This document shows, piece by piece, positions 1 to 12,940 of a stretch of DNA of 64,000 nucleotides; positions within the stretch are counted from its first letter, which is position 1, and the number at the start of each line of letters is the position of its first letter. The stretch is from Liquidambar formosana (Eukaryota > Streptophyta > Magnoliopsida > Saxifragales > Altingiaceae). The stretch covers positions 38,096,790 to 38,160,789 of the forward strand of contig CM077826.1 of the NCBI GenBank assembly GCA_039720395.1, written 5' to 3'. A model generated the notes under the pieces. That model saw only the letters and a program-made list of their open reading frames with translations, did no database searches and was not told where the DNA came from. A program made the translations under genes and the position numbers.

Positions 1-115
1 ATGCTGTTCCAGAACCTACCCCAGCTCCTGCTCTAACTTCTCTTAGCGACAAGATTTCTTTGTCCTTGGCTTGACTCCAAAGACTAAGGTTGCTGATAAA
101 ATCAAAGTCTGCATC
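1..115. other. Flank of retrotransposon LTR, unassigned
   Basis: Short stretch before the proposed start of the 5' LTR. It has no open frame of note and cannot be assigned. The last five bases (gcatc) would be the target duplication if the LTR start is right; the partner copy is not visible because the element is truncated. Confidence 0.3.
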
Positions 116-2875
116 TGTAAACACCCCATTTTCACCTCCCATAAGTTCATGATAGCATTTGGTTAGGTTTAGAAGCATTTTAGGAGTTCCTGAGTCTTAA
201 AGGACACTTTTGCCCTTTTAAGCTTATAAGGATAGTTCATCATCGCATGCATATTTTTGTTTCATTATTAAGTCCCATAAATTTCATTAGTTTTTAGGGT
301 CATCTAGGATATGTGTGTCAAATTTGGTTCAATTCCAGAAAGGTTTGGATAGGTAATTAGAACTTTTGCGCAACTTAAAAGACAATTTTGTCTTTCACTT
401 CGTATACTTTCCAATTACTTTCCAATCGACTCCGCAACTTGTTTCAGATCGTTCCATTGGTCTTAAAATAATGAAATGAGTCTAACTGAAGTGCCAATTT
501 AATTATTGAATAGGTTTTGGATTGATTTACCATATTATCCTATGGCTAATTGACCCTTTTTCGGTTAAATGCCTTGTTAAAACCCAGCCACTTGATCGTG
601 GTCAGGGATTTTTGGTCTAAAAACATTCTAGACTTATTCTACATTGAATCCTTGAAGTTTTAGCTTTTGAATCACTTAATTCGGAGTTAATATGAGGAAG
701 ATATGGTCATTTTAAGTTAGAAACCTGAAATAAGTCAAAACCGGGTAAAATAAGGGTCAAGCCTCGGGTGACCCGTTCACCCAACCGGTCCATCTAGTTT
801 ACCCAACTGGTCACCTGAGCCCCACGTCTATTTTTCCCTATTTTCAAGGAAATGCGGTTTTAGACTCTTTTACTCCGAATTTTCTTCTTCCAAAAGTGTT
901 TTAAACCCATTAGAAAGTGATTTTAAGTTGTCCAACATCTAGAGGAGTCAATAATAGTCTTAGATTAGTTTTATGGTGAATTAATCTCAACCATTGGTTC
1001 ATATGGTTGGTTGGCTATAAATAAAGGCTCATTCATCATCATTATGGACTTTTGACACTTCATATTCATAAGAGAGAGGGGGAGAACGAATTTGTACACA
1101 CCCATACCACTTGGAAAGAGCATTCTACCACAATTTTAAAGAGGAATTAGAAGGCAATCAATTCCAAAAAGAAGGCAGTCAAGTCCAACAAGAAGGAAGA
1201 ACGTAGCGAAGACCTTTGCTTTGTTGTAAGCTTCCTTGCATCCTTATTCTCCTCTTTCTATATTTCTTTCTTCTTCTACCCCATTCTCTGCATATTTATG
1301 GCTTAGTATTAAATTAAGAATCGTATTAGCTTTATATTTTAAAGTGTCTATTATTCATATGATATGAAAAAAATACTAGTAGAGTAGGGATTGTGAATTG
1401 TTTGCTGGTAGAATAGTTTCTCTCTCTAGAATAGGGGTATGTTTTACACAGAAAATTAGTTGATGTGTTTAGGTCATTTTCTCTTTATGGTTCAATTATA
1501 TGCATGATTTTAAGCAGACACTTTCTGTGAAAACTTCATCTTCATGGGTGTATGGATGATTATTCTTTTAGAGGATAATTATCGTCCTTAGAGGGTGAGG
1601 TTGTGCATAGGTGCTTTTTGCCATAAGTTTTTTTGCATTCTTAGGTATATATTTCATGTAAGATATGTGAAAAAATCATTCATACAGAGTGATTTCTATG
1701 TGAAATTATCCTAGGATAGTTTTTCTTAAGAAAGTTCACCGTAAAGATAATTATTTCACATTCTTACATAAAATACTTATCTAATGCATATGTTAGATTT
1801 TATTTTAACGTTTCGAATTTTATATGATATTTTCATTATAATAATTCATATTTGGCATGTTTTTGATAGTTTTATGCATATTAGGATGTTTAGGGCATAT
1901 AGGAACATATTAGGGTTTTGCTTTTCATTTGATTTTTGTTCTTTGCATGAATATTAGGTCATTGTAAGCATGATTAGTATTCTGTCCAGATTTGATTTAG
2001 TCTTTCTAATGATGATTTGAGTACGAATATGGATAGTTTGAGCATGATAATTGCCCTATAGCATACATAGGGTGATTAATTGATGATTTCTCAATGTTTT
2101 GAGATATTCGGCATATGGTAAGTTGGTTCATGGTGAGTTTGTTATGAATTATTCTCTTCTCCCCCCTTGGGTTATTCTCTTTGCTTTGAACTATGATTCT
2201 TAAGTTTCCTACTTTTCTAAAACTTCTTATTGAACAAAAGTTCTATCTCTTCTCAAATTTTATTTTTTCTCAAATTCTTTTCTTTTAAACTCTTCTTTTC
2301 TTAAAAAAGAAACTTAAGGTTTATAGTTCATTGTAAAAGAATAACCCCTTCTCAATCGAACTACGTGAACTTTAATCCTTATATCTTTGCATTTGGGGTA
2401 TGTAAGCGCTCATTTGATGTTCAAGTCCGCCCTAGGATACAAAGTATACCAGGCTTTCTTTTCTTTCATTCTTTTATTCTTTATTTCTCTCTCTACTTTC
2501 TATAACTCTCTCTTATTTGTTCATGGATATTTATGAATGCTTTATGGATGTTTATGAATGAATGTCCATGATTATGGATTATTCTTTACATATGTATGGT
2601 GACTAATTAGGAAGTGATTGAAATAGCCCATATAAATTAAGAAACCCATTTTGGGGCGATGTGAGTACCTATAGGATGTTTCCTAGATCGTAATCAACAT
2701 GTTTTGTTTTCAAATGTTTCCTTTAAAACACTTTTATGGTTTTCATTTTTTTCTCTTTAAAAAATAAGATGGGGACTCATTGTTTGTTTGTTTTTGTGAA
2801 CCTTTAAAAATAGATTTTTATTTATTTAAATCTTTACATCTTTTTTAAAAAAGGCCGATTAAAAACCATGGTTCA
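116..2875 (+). mobile_element. 5' LTR of a Ty3/gypsy (Tat/Ogre-like) element
   Basis: The proposed LTR starts tgtaaacacccc and ends gttca, giving TG...CA ends and about 2.76 kb, within the range of plant Tat/Ogre LTRs. A TATA box (gctataaataaag, about 1014-1026) marks the U3/R region. A primer binding site follows the LTR end after 5 nt and a gag-like reading frame lies downstream, so the orientation is +. No 3' LTR is present in the window. The end is fixed by the primer site; the start rests only on the TG motif and on family experience. Confidence 0.65.
1014..1026 (+). promoter_or_regulatory. TATA box of the 5' LTR
   Basis: The motif gctataaataaag lies inside the LTR, about 1.85 kb before the primer binding site, and fits an LTR core promoter on +. 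Assignment rests on motif and position only. Confidence 0.5.
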
Positions 2876-2880
2876 TAGTC

Positions 2881-2898
2881 TGGCAACTCTACTAGGGA
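2881..2898 (+). other. tRNA-Arg primer binding site (decayed)
   Basis: The 18-mer tggcaactctactaggga matches the complement of the 3' end of plant tRNA-Arg (TGGCGACTCCGCTGGGGA) at 14 of 18 positions. All four differences are G-to-A or C-to-T, as expected from decay of methylated cytosines. tRNA-Arg priming is typical of Tat/Ogre-type Ty3/gypsy elements. It sits 5 nt after the LTR end. Confidence 0.75.
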
Positions 2899-3968
2899 TT
2901 AGTGGACTAGACTCAAGTAATTTATATGGGCTAATTTAATTACTTAAATTAAAATCAATCACTTGCATATGCTTGAATGTTTGCTTACTTTATTGCATTG
3001 TGTGCGCAATTGCATGTAAATGATAGGACGATGTATCCTTGCCTCTTGATTGGCCTAACCATGACCCCAGTTTCCTTTGTTCTTGGCTGTCACGTTTGCA
3101 AAGCCATCATCTCCTGTTGCCACGTACCTTTGGGTTTCACCCTTAGATATATTAAATGGATCAACACGTACCACTTGACTCACGCGACATCCTCTATGCC
3201 ACATGTGATAGGTATATAGTTGATTCAAACAAGTAAAGAACACTATCCTATCCTTTTAGTACATATAGTAGACTTTTTAGGACACATGGACTCACCTAAC
3301 TTAAAGTCACCACGCTTATGGAATGAATGCATGTATGGAGAGAATGTATGTATGGAATGTATGGAATGAATGTATGTGTGGCATGAATATGCACTGTGAG
3401 AATGAATGTGAATGGAATGAATGGCAATGCAATTCATGGCACAATTCTTTGGGAAGATGAAACAAGGCCTTCAATACAGTGATCTGGATTCTTGCTTTTG
3501 AATGCGGTTGAGGTTATGAATGAATCTTATGTAGTTGGTTAATTTTAATAGGTAATATGACTCTAAAATCAATCGACCTACATCCCTTTAGTATGACCTC
3601 TTACCTAAAGCCCATTAGGCTCTTAAGGATAAGAAGCCCAACTAAAAGAATGTTATTGGACCATTACCTGCCCGTTTAAATCAATTGTGGAGACTAAAGG
3701 CGCTTTGTGTCATTTTGTAACTAAGTATAGGTCATTTATTGTAATAGAGTGCTAGCCTGGACCCGTGACTCTTCAAGCTGTTTGATCAAAGAAAGTATCG
3801 AACAAGACCTCGTTATAGATGAGACTTTTGCATTGGGAAATCCAGCTATGCCCGAAAAGGGACATCTACTTTTAGGAATTTTGCGGATCCACGAAGGATT
3901 GAGAAGCTATTGAATGACATACTGGGATAGTTAGAAGAAGTATCAGTAAAATCTAAGACTACAATAAG
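2899..3968 (+). mobile_element. Untranslated leader of the gypsy element
   Basis: About 1.07 kb between primer site and gag, without a credible gene. It includes a degenerate gaatgaatgtatg-type tandem repeat at about 3315-3425. The short open frames here on both strands reflect low complexity. Confidence 0.5.
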
Positions 3969-3969
3969 A

Positions 3970-5634
3970 ATGGCACAAGAGATCAATAACCGAAGCCCTA
4001 TCCTTATTCATAATATCCCTACAGATCAAGCTTTGCCCAATACCCAAGTCCCCATTGTTCAAGACCAATCCAACCCATCGACCCAAGCTGGAAGCCAAAC
4101 TTAAACTCCACCTCAAAATCCACCACCACCACATACCAAACCATTGCCTCAAAATCCACCAGCTCCACATACTCAACCTCCATTCCAAAATTAATCACCA
4201 CTTTACACTCAACCTCCACCATAAAACATCCAACTCCCCATTTACACCTAATCATCCACCTTTGCTCCCGCCATTGAAACCCCTCCTATGACAGATGACC
4301 AAAAGCTGATGGCTGTAAGGATTGTGACTATGGAGAAGACTTTAAAGAATATTCGCCGTGCTGATGACTTTGTGGATATCCACATTCTTTTTCTCTTCCC
4401 TTAAGCAAGATTACCAACTTCGTTCAAGATGCCTGAGTTACAAAAGTTTGATAGAATTGGTTGCCCTAAGACCCACCTGAAAATTTATGTCCGAGCAATG
4501 CAACCTCGTGGTGCTTCCAAGGAATTGATGGCCCAACTATTCTATGAGTCACTTAGTGCTTCTTCCTTACATTGGTTACTAAGCTTGGATGAGTTAAAAA
4601 CTAGAACTTAGGAAGACGTGTGTAGAGAATTTACCGATCATTACAAGTATAATACAGACGTTGATGTGATAAGGAGAGACTTGGAGACTACCAAACAGGC
4701 AGCAAATGAATCTTTCTCTTCCTACATCACTAGGTGGAGGAAGAAGGCTTCTAAAATGTCCGAAAGGCCTAATGAAGAAGAATAGATACGATTGGTGGTC
4801 AAAAATCTATTGCCTATATATCACAAGCACTTGTTTATTCATCACTTTCCTATTTTCAAAGTTTTGGTTAGTTCTGGGACACAGGTTGAAAATGCAATAT
4901 CCGATAGCACTATCAAGGTTGAAGATCCCTCAAGGTTTCGCCGAGTAGGGAACAATGGAAAGGCACCCGCTAAAGTGAATATAATTGCTCCACAACAGCC
5001 ATGGAATATTGGCAATAATTCTAATCCTCATCAATTCTCTAACTTGTATGCACCACTAGACAAGGTTTATAAAAAACTGAAAGCAAGAGGCATCCTTAAT
5101 CCCTTAAACCCAATGCCTCCCCAAAATCTATTACGTGAGTGGTACAACGAAAATGAGTACTGCAATTTCCACCAAGCCAAAGGCTATAAAATTGACCGTT
5201 GCGCTCACCTCAGACATGAAATACAAGACCTCATTGACAAGAAAATCATAGGTCCACCTACCCCTCCTAACCATCCCAATGTTACTCAAAATCCTTTGCC
5301 ACCACATAACCAATCCTCCACTTCTAATGTCAATGCAATAGAAGATGATTCACCCCATCCACCTCAACCCATCCGTCATTACACAATTTTGCATATCAGT
5401 TTCACCCAAGTATTTCACTATTGCAAGAAAAGAGACCTCATCACTCCCCTTCCACCTAAGCCTTCACTTATGCCCGACCCATCATTTTGCCTATACCATA
5501 GAAAATACAGCCATAACACCGAGAATTGCACTTTGCTAAAGAAAATGGTCCAAGACTTGATTGACAAGGGGGATTCTGATAGTTCCACAACCAAATCCAT
5601 GGAAAGTGTCTACATTGTCGCCTACCCCACATAA
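3970..5634 (+). pseudogene. Degenerate Ty3/gypsy gag
   Basis: Broken gag-like reading frame. A proline-rich N-terminal part (about 4019-4280) is followed by a capsid-type segment from 4429 (motif FDRIGCPKTHLKIYVRAM, then a HW..LDEL motif). A stop falls near 4609, and the frame then continues through YKYNTDVDVIRRDL and ITRWR. The longest open stretch (4792-5634, 280 codons) holds two Cys/His units (C..H....Y..D.C near 5160-5205 and C.YH...H..E.C near 5490-5530), each followed by a QDLID motif. Paired units of this type are found in gag of plant Tat/Ogre elements. Several in-frame stops show it is dead. Confidence 0.75.
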
Positions 5635-5689
5635 TGAAAACATGTAAGAGATTGATATGTTATAGTGAGGGAACCTTGAGAAAAAGCTT

Positions 5690-6088
5690 ATGGGGATAGA
5701 AGAGGTTGAGAAGAAAATGCCAAAGAAACCGAATAAGCCTGGAAAGTCGTTTCAGCTACAATTAAAGGAAAGATATGATGTTGGAGATCTCGAGGTGGAT
5801 CTATTAGGGGAAACTTCTGCGAAGTATGACTTCTATATTCTCTACACTATACCACCCCCAATAACCATTCCCGTCTGCACCACTAGATGCGAAAATCCAT
5901 GGGAAGATGAGCAACCAATTGAGGAATCCTTAATTCACACAACCAAGTGGGAAAAGCCATTGAAAAATGAACAACTAACTGAGAAACTCTTAGTGCAAGA
6001 AATAGATATGCTCGAATGGGGGGACATCATGGGGGAATCCTACAGAGATGAAATAACAATCAAGAGAAAAGCGAAGAAAAAAAAATAG
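5690..6088 (+). pseudogene. Lysine-rich ORF after gag, unknown
   Basis: Open frame of 132 codons starting MGIEEVEKKMPKKPNK and ending in a KRKAKKKK tract. It lies 55 bp after the gag-like frame in the same orientation and is probably the remaining gag/protease linker of the same element, but no aspartic protease or reverse transcriptase motif is visible. It could be a chance frame. The element is lost from about 6100 on. Confidence 0.3.
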
Positions 6089-6454
6089 AGAAAGAAAACA
6101 CCTTGCTGTCAAGGAGGATTTTAGATCAAACATTTGAAGTGGGTTTCCATTTAATCTACATGTCATGTACTGGTTTTAGAACTTCAAAGTTAATTCAATG
6201 TTTTTAGAGCAGAAATTGTTAAGCCTAAATGTAATTATGTGCCTTGCTTTCCCATTTGGCTGGCTCATCCTCGTGTGGACTGATGTCTTGACGCACAAGC
6301 TGTCATAATTTGATTGGCCTACATGAGAATGCTTTATGATCACTAAATATGCTGTGGTGGAAGGCACATCATGAATCTTCAGCTGCTTTTCATGGACTGC
6401 CTAAGTTGGATGAGTGAATTTTTAAAGCCTACACCCCCAGTTCTATTATCAAAA

Positions 6455-6675
6455 AGAAAATTTTTTGGCAGACGTTTTGGCCAAGACTACAGTGGATATT
6501 TGCTCTTCTCATGTTTATTTTGAGCCGCTTTATTCTGTTTGTGATCAGTTGTATAAGGATTGTTTTGGACCTACCTCAATTCGCTTGGTAGCTGAGGACT
6601 TATCTTCTAACTTTGTACAACTTTATTACTATATATTTATCTATTTATTTTAACCCCCCCCCCAAAAAAAAAAAG
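6455..6675 (+). pseudogene. Possible LINE RNase H tail with A-rich end
   Basis: A short frame containing ADVLAK resembles the last helix (xxADxLAK) of the RNase H domain at the end of some plant LINEs. A stop and an A-rich tail follow (aaaaaaaaaaagaagaagaaa, 6665-6685). It is probably a second, very short 5'-truncated LINE end. The assignment is weak because only one motif is present. Confidence 0.35.
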
Positions 6676-6929
6676 AAGAAGAAATATCAGGCATCTGTCA
6701 AAAACACTAGAGCTGGCATGGTTTGGAGTAAAAAATATGGCAAAATTTTCTATTCCCATGAATAAGGCCTGTAGAGTGGTTGTGGGGCTAAGAACAGAGT
6801 AAGCAGTTCAAAAAGAAAGTTTGTGGTCCAAAACATCTCACCGAACAACCCTTCAATTCTTAGAAGAGGATGTAATATATTGCAAACATCAAAATCATCT
6901 TTTTCTTTGGGCATGGTGTGGGTCTTTAG

Positions 6930-7900
6930 AAAGCGATCATGCAAGGCTTGAATGATTTTATCAAAGGGATTGGTTTTAAAGTGGGTGAAGGTAATAGAGT
7001 GAGATTTTGGAAAGATGTATGGTGTTCCAATTTACCCCTCATGTTGGAATTTCCTTCTTTGTATGATATGGTTTTACACAAGGATGCATTGGTTCATGAC
7101 TACTTGGATGGGACCAATAATACCATCTCTTGGAATGTTCATTTTGCGAGGCGTTTTACTGATTGGGAATTGGAAAGTGTAATGCTATTTTTTCAAATTC
7201 TTTATGATAGTAAGATTTTGGTGGGTGAGAATGATTCCTTGATGTGGCGTAAGGACTTTAAGGGTTTATTCTTCGTGAAATCTTTCTACAATTTTTTGAG
7301 GCCACATGGAGATCCTTTCATTTTGGCAACGATTACATAGATTTCATTGGTTCCTACTAAAGTAGCTTTCTTTTGTTGGTTAATGGGAAGAAACAAATGT
7401 TTGACTTTGGATAATCTTATGCGAAGAAGGTGGTCTTTGCCTAATAGATGTATTCTATGCAAAGAGAAAGTGGAAACGGTGGATCATATTTTCATACATT
7501 GTACGGTGGCTAATAGTCTTTGGATGCTTATTTTTAATTTGTTTAGAATACAATGGGTCCTTCCCTCTTCGACTCATGACCTTCTAGCTAGTTGGTAGAT
7601 TAAAGGAGGTAAAAAAGAAGCTAAGAAGATTTGGAGAATGGTCACCCATGCCCTTTTTTGGTGCATATGGAGAGAGAGAAATCTTAGAACATTTGAAAGA
7701 ATTGAGAAGTCGATCATTGATTTGAAGTCCTTCTTGATTATGAATCTCTTTCTTTGGCATTCTAACTATTTTAATAGTTGTAACCGTTCTTTTGTTCTTT
7801 TTGTAGATGCCTTTAACCTTTAGGGGGGTCTTTCCTTAGTGCTTGTATATGTCTCTGTACTTGGGCTAGGCTTTTTGTTATTAATATACTTTTACTTCAT

Positions 7901-7931
<31 letters not shown>
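6930..7931 (+). mobile_element. 5'-truncated non-LTR retrotransposon (LINE)
   Basis: The 3' end of a plant L1-type LINE. The frame from 6930 reads KAIMQGLNDF, GEGNRVRFWKDVWC and DWELE, the usual C-terminal segment after the reverse transcriptase. Next comes the zinc-binding zf-RVT region (W..LPNRCILCKEKVETVDHIFIHC, 7430-7500; C..C....H....C). Two in-frame stops (7338-7340 and 7596-7598) interrupt it. The element ends in a run of 30 A (7902-7931). No target duplication was found, so the 5' boundary is approximate. Confidence 0.85.
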
Positions 7932-7932
<1 letters not shown>

Positions 7933-8389
7933 GTATCCAAACCATAGGAGACAGGTCCTAATTAGAGAGACAATAAGAAACTATTTACCACTAATCTAGA
8001 GTTGTAAGTGTTATTATAATAAGAATATTAATTCATCTCTCTCAAATTTAAATCCCAAGAAACTTATAAATTAGTGATTAAAGAAGAAGTCCAGGATTGG
8101 TTTTCAGATTAGCGTTGCTCAATCTCCACCAAAAAATAGGTCTAAAGGCGACTTAGAAATGCATGCTTAGAGAGATAGGAAGGAAATCTTTTAAAACTAA
8201 TGTAAAGTCTATATTTTGTGTTGGCATATTCCATGTCAAAGTATGGTTGATTGAAGACTTGATTAGCTGCAAAAGGTGCTTTGAAATAAAGATTTCATTA
8301 TGCGGCTAACACTCATTCTTATGTAAGGTAAGTTACCATAGATGCCCCGTTCTTTTTTATTTAAACAATTTCAATTCACTTTAAATTAT
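7932..8389. other. Unassigned spacer
   Basis: AT-rich sequence between the LINE poly(A) and the copia-type LTR. No open frame, RNA or repeat structure was recognised. Confidence 0.3.
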
Positions 8390-9222
8390 TGTAAATGTTT
8401 TTATCAAAATGTGAGTGATTTTGAAAGTGTTTTTGAAAGCTTTTAGTGAAAATAAGGGTACCCCGATCGATTGGGGTTGAGGGCCCGATCGATCAGCGCT
8501 ATTTTCTACAAGCCTTTTTGCCTCTGTTTTACCCGATCGATCGGGGGTGAGTGCCGATCGATTGAGGTTCGTAAAAAACTGATTTAAAACTTTTCAAAAC
8601 TCACCTATTTGATCATATTTCATAGTTCAGTCACTTGGGGTGTCTTAGACCATATAAATAGGGTTTATTATTAATGAGAGGGTTAAGCAAGCCTCTCCCA
8701 ATTAAGTTTTACAAAGTTTATTTTCTCAAAACCTCTGTAGAGCACTTTAACTTAGGTTTTCTCTTATATGCTCTAGAGACCTTCAAACCACACACCTTTC
8801 ACAACCTTGATTGATTGTGAGTCCGTTGCGACGATGATCGAGCTTGCAAGTTCGTAATTGAAGCAATCGCTGTAAAGAGGTTGGTTGTGACCAAAGTCGT
8901 GAAGACGGAGATCGATCGTGTGTGATTGTGGGAGTGAAGACAACTATATAAGTCCTTGTGGTCTGTAAGTGTGTCTCGTACTCATTGAGTTCATAGTGAA
9001 TTTGCTTCAACTGGACTAGATCCCGTGGTTTTTCCCATCTAAGGTTTTCTACATAAAAATTTATTGTGCAATCTTTTACTTGCTTTTATACCTGCTATGT
9101 GATTTTTTTTTATTGTGGTAATAGAAATTCATTGTCATAAAATTAAAATTGGGTAAGATTATTCATAATACCTATTCAACCCTCCTTCAAGGTATTGTAG
9201 GCTAAATATAACCGGAATTTCA
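8390..9222 (+). mobile_element. Copia-type LTR sequence
   Basis: This looks like a solo or partial LTR of a Ty1/copia (SIRE-like) element on +. It has a TATA box (catataaata, 8651-8660), a run of CGATCGAT palindromes just upstream (8463-8570), and an end reading cctattcaaccctccttcaa ... ggaatttca, a form common at copia LTR ends. No adjacent primer site or coding region remains. The 5' boundary (tgtaaatg near 8391) is a guess; the 3' end is better supported. Confidence 0.5.
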
Positions 9223-11500
9223 ACTAATATATTTAGAGCACTGAAATTTTCATTATTTCACTATTACAGCAATTTTATACCATTTCATGTCACTTTTGAT
9301 CATATTTTAAACATTCTGTGGAAGAAGACTAGCTATACGAAGCAAGAAAATTTTAGTACCTTTCTTTTAAATCATTTTTTACGGGATATCTACTGATTTA
9401 AGTCAATCATCTACCAGGCAGCAGTGAACGCAGAGTCATAATTTGCTATGCTTTGCTAATGTGATGTATAAAAGAGGCATTTAATTGTATGTTATGATAA
9501 CTATTTATTTAACCAAATCACCTGGATAATTTTCATTAATAATGTTGCAGCTAGGCACAATGTTACCAGCAAGAGTAACAGCTTTATAAATATGACGAAA
9601 CCAGGTATTCACAGTAGGGATGTAATTTCAACTCTATCAATCATTCAATACCAGGCCTTATCCTATTTAATTCTACAATTTGAATCATGCTGTCATTTTT
9701 GCTTATAGAAAGCCATGAATTAGTTAAAGGATAAATGTTTCATGTCACAAATGTGGTGTCATATATGATGTGTATGTGCATCGTTTTCACTTCATAATTG
9801 GTTAGGTGACCTGACTAAATCTCCACTTTGGAACAGTGAAGGCCCCATAGGACATACGAAATGGAGTCGCTAAAGTGATGAGGTTTAATTCATAGAATGA
9901 TATCATCAAAACATGTAAACCGACTGATATAAAATAGCTACTGATCACCCTTATCTTGCGGTGAAATTGTTAAATTCTTAAAATAAGTCTAGAAGTAAAA
10001 CAAAGAAACATTTTGATATGACTTTGCAAGTTTTCTCATGTTCATTAATCTTTAGAAAAACTACATGCATCAATGTATTATGTATGCATGTATCAGTTGT
10101 TCTATGTCATAGGACACATGGTAGCAAACCTTGAATATACAAGAGTAATTGGATTTTTTTATTTTAGATCTAAGTTTTTTTTTTTTTGTTTCACTCTCAA
10201 TAATCAATAGCTTGGCTAAGGAATAGTACAGTAAGCCTCCATTATCACATATATGTATCATAATATAAACATCTTCTGATTACCTCAGCCTTTGAACCAT
10301 TGAAAAGCTCTAGAGTTGTTGACTAGTGTACAGATCCAAAAAATTTTAGATGGCAAAGGTTTATCCCCGAGCATCACTTTTGTCTACTTCTTGGCACTTG
10401 ACTTCCAAACAAGAGGTTTTTAATTAACACTAGGATGAAAATGTGCTACGCACGTGCCGTAATGGTATTTGCCAATTCGTGATTTGTATTATGAAAATTG
10501 TTGGTGAGAGCATTTAAAATAGGTAGTGAGACCTAAGATCAATAAATATGGTCGCATGATTTACATAATGCAAAACATAGAAGCAAGGCAATGCAACCTC
10601 TAAAACCATGCCTTGCTTAATACATCCTAGGTTGAAATAAAAAAAACTCCCCTGAGTTAACATGCCTTACTCAACCTAACTCATACTCGATACCAGAAAC
10701 TCAATATTCATTCTTCCTTCATATATAATCATAAACCTTATTAATGAAAGAAATATAAAACCTTTTACATAAATGAACCCTTAACACATGAACTAATTTA
10801 GAACCCAAATATGGAAGAAACCCAAAAGTAATCATACAAATTTGGACCCATGGATTATATAATATTGGGATAGAAAGCTCCAAGAATTTTAAATGATGCA
10901 ATTTTATTTATTTATATTTTTTTAACTACGTAATTTTAGTAAGTGAATTTTTCTTACATATATTCAAACCTATTGAAACCATTCAAAATATTTAGGGTTT
11001 CAAGCATAATGTTGATGGACACTTGCAACAGAAGTGGAAAGATTGGTCGAAATTGCTTCAATTTGATCACCTTCATTTGAATAGGATCCACCACCCAATG
11101 AATCAGTCCAATGAAACTAAGTTATAATTTGCAATGCACCAACATTCACATCCAAAGTCAGTTTTACACAAACACTATGAGCATCCATGCGAAGGAAAAA
11201 TATTGGAAACCATTCACATAAATTTCATGAAAGCATATAACCCAATGGTAACTCCATTTTGCTTTAACTTTAGTTTGTTGCCGCATAACTCTCCAGCAAA
11301 CCACCCAATGGTAACTCCTTAAATTTGTAGGATGCATCTAAATCACTATAATAAACCTATAAACCTTACAACCCTTGAATGATTTATTTAGCAAGCTTTC
11401 ATCATGTCAGCCTCATATATGCCCATAAAACACTTGAATGAAATTATATTATGATAAATGGCATGGAACAATAACAACCAGCTTTAGAAAGGAAACACAC
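9223..11500. other. Unassigned AT-rich region
   Basis: No gene could be supported on either strand. Short frames lack domains and splice-compatible context. The BTB exons expected after the ARIA-like relic exon on - were looked for here and not found. Confidence 0.3.
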
Positions 11501-11639
11501 CTGGGGTGTTGAAGATGAGGAGCTACATCCATAGGATGAAGAGTCATGCCTTTATTAGCCAACTTTCACAGAGCCACAGAATCATCAAGCTGTAGCTTTA
11601 GGCTTGTGGAACCATGAAGCCCAATAAGCAACTCCAATC
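11501..11639 (-). pseudogene. Relic exon of ARIA-like ARM-repeat/BTB protein
   Basis: On - the segment has a good acceptor (catgtag) and donor (gtgtgt) around 139 nt. Its translation starts LELLIGLHGSTSLKLQLDD and continues to KLANKGMTLHPMD. It closely follows the ARIA/ABAP1 family exon that joins the last ARM repeat to the BTB domain (family pattern GLELLLGLL.STS..QQ, then KLANKAT.L.P.D). An in-frame TGA at 11566-11568 breaks it. Neighbouring ARM or BTB exons are not evident, so it is most likely a fragment left by duplication or capture. The match is from memory of the family, not a search. Confidence 0.55.
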
Positions 11640-12902
11640 CTACATGAAAACAAAGTATGATTAGTAACTCCAAAGCAGCTTGAACATAATAAATAAAATG
11701 AATTGCTAAACTATGTGCATTAAAATAGATGAAAATATTACAAATAACATGACATGCCAAGTGAGGAAATTATGCACTTTTCTTGTATTCTAAACTTATA
11801 AGCTATGTTTTTCTATAAAAAAACAAGCATGAGTTCGAGCAAGGACAGAGGGTTATCAATAAAAAGGTAATAATATATTGTATATATATCACCTACTGAA
11901 TATATGAACTAACAAGTGCGAGTTAGATTCCATCACTTCACAATCCAAAATTTGTCAACATAACTTTGAACATCCAAAACTTCCCCGATAAAATAGCACA
12001 AAATCACAACCCTGCAATACTTAAAACAATCAAGAACCTGAAATTAACATTGCACCTCTGTGCGCAAATTTGATATATAGTCACAACCATCAACAAACAG
12101 TTTCAACTTTTAAGTGATGCTAAAAAGTCAAATTTCTAACACCTAATTTAACATTCTACAAACTGAGAACTTGTCACAGAGAAAAGAGTTGATGGCATTG
12201 AAGGATCGAGAAATGGATTGAGAGAGGTCCAATTCAAGTAAATGAGAGAACCAAGCAGCCATCTTCCAAAGCATGCGAGGTCTGGCGAGTCTATTTATCG
12301 AACAATTAATTAAATGAAAAATAACTTCATAAACTAAAATCCACATAAATTAACATCAATATACAACAGATATAGAGCTATAATCAAAAAGCCTATACAA
12401 AACAAAAATAAAAATAAAAAAAGGGGAGAAAAAACGAAACTATAACTCCAAATACAATTAAAAAGCCTATACAAAATATACACAATCGGGGGAAAACAAC
12501 AATGAATCCCACAAAACAATTGCCAAAAAGATGGAGAAACAGTAATATAAGTTACTATATATATATATATATACACTACCTATAAAAGGTTGAAGCTCAA
12601 AAAAACTTTTGAACGACCAATATACCCTTATTTTTTTAAAAAAAAAATGCATATCTACCCTTCCTTTAATTGAAACACATAGTAAACATTCTTATCATTT
12701 GGTAACAAATGAAAGTTAGATTTTAACTCAAACTCTTAACAAATTAAAGTTAAATTCTTACTCAAATTCTTAAAAAAAATATGTACTTTTGAATTTTAAA
12801 CTTTATCTTTTATGAAAAAAAATATAAAATCTTTACGTATTTATTATTTTGTATAACTAATATTATTTAAAAATATTCACGTGCAACACACATGTGCTAT
12901 AT

Positions 12903-12940
<38 letters not shown>

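Noticed and set aside
6750..6944. Minus-strand frame beside the LINE 5' end, considered as a 5' inversion of the LINE
   Set aside because: Its translation does not resemble the LINE segment expected before KAIMQG.
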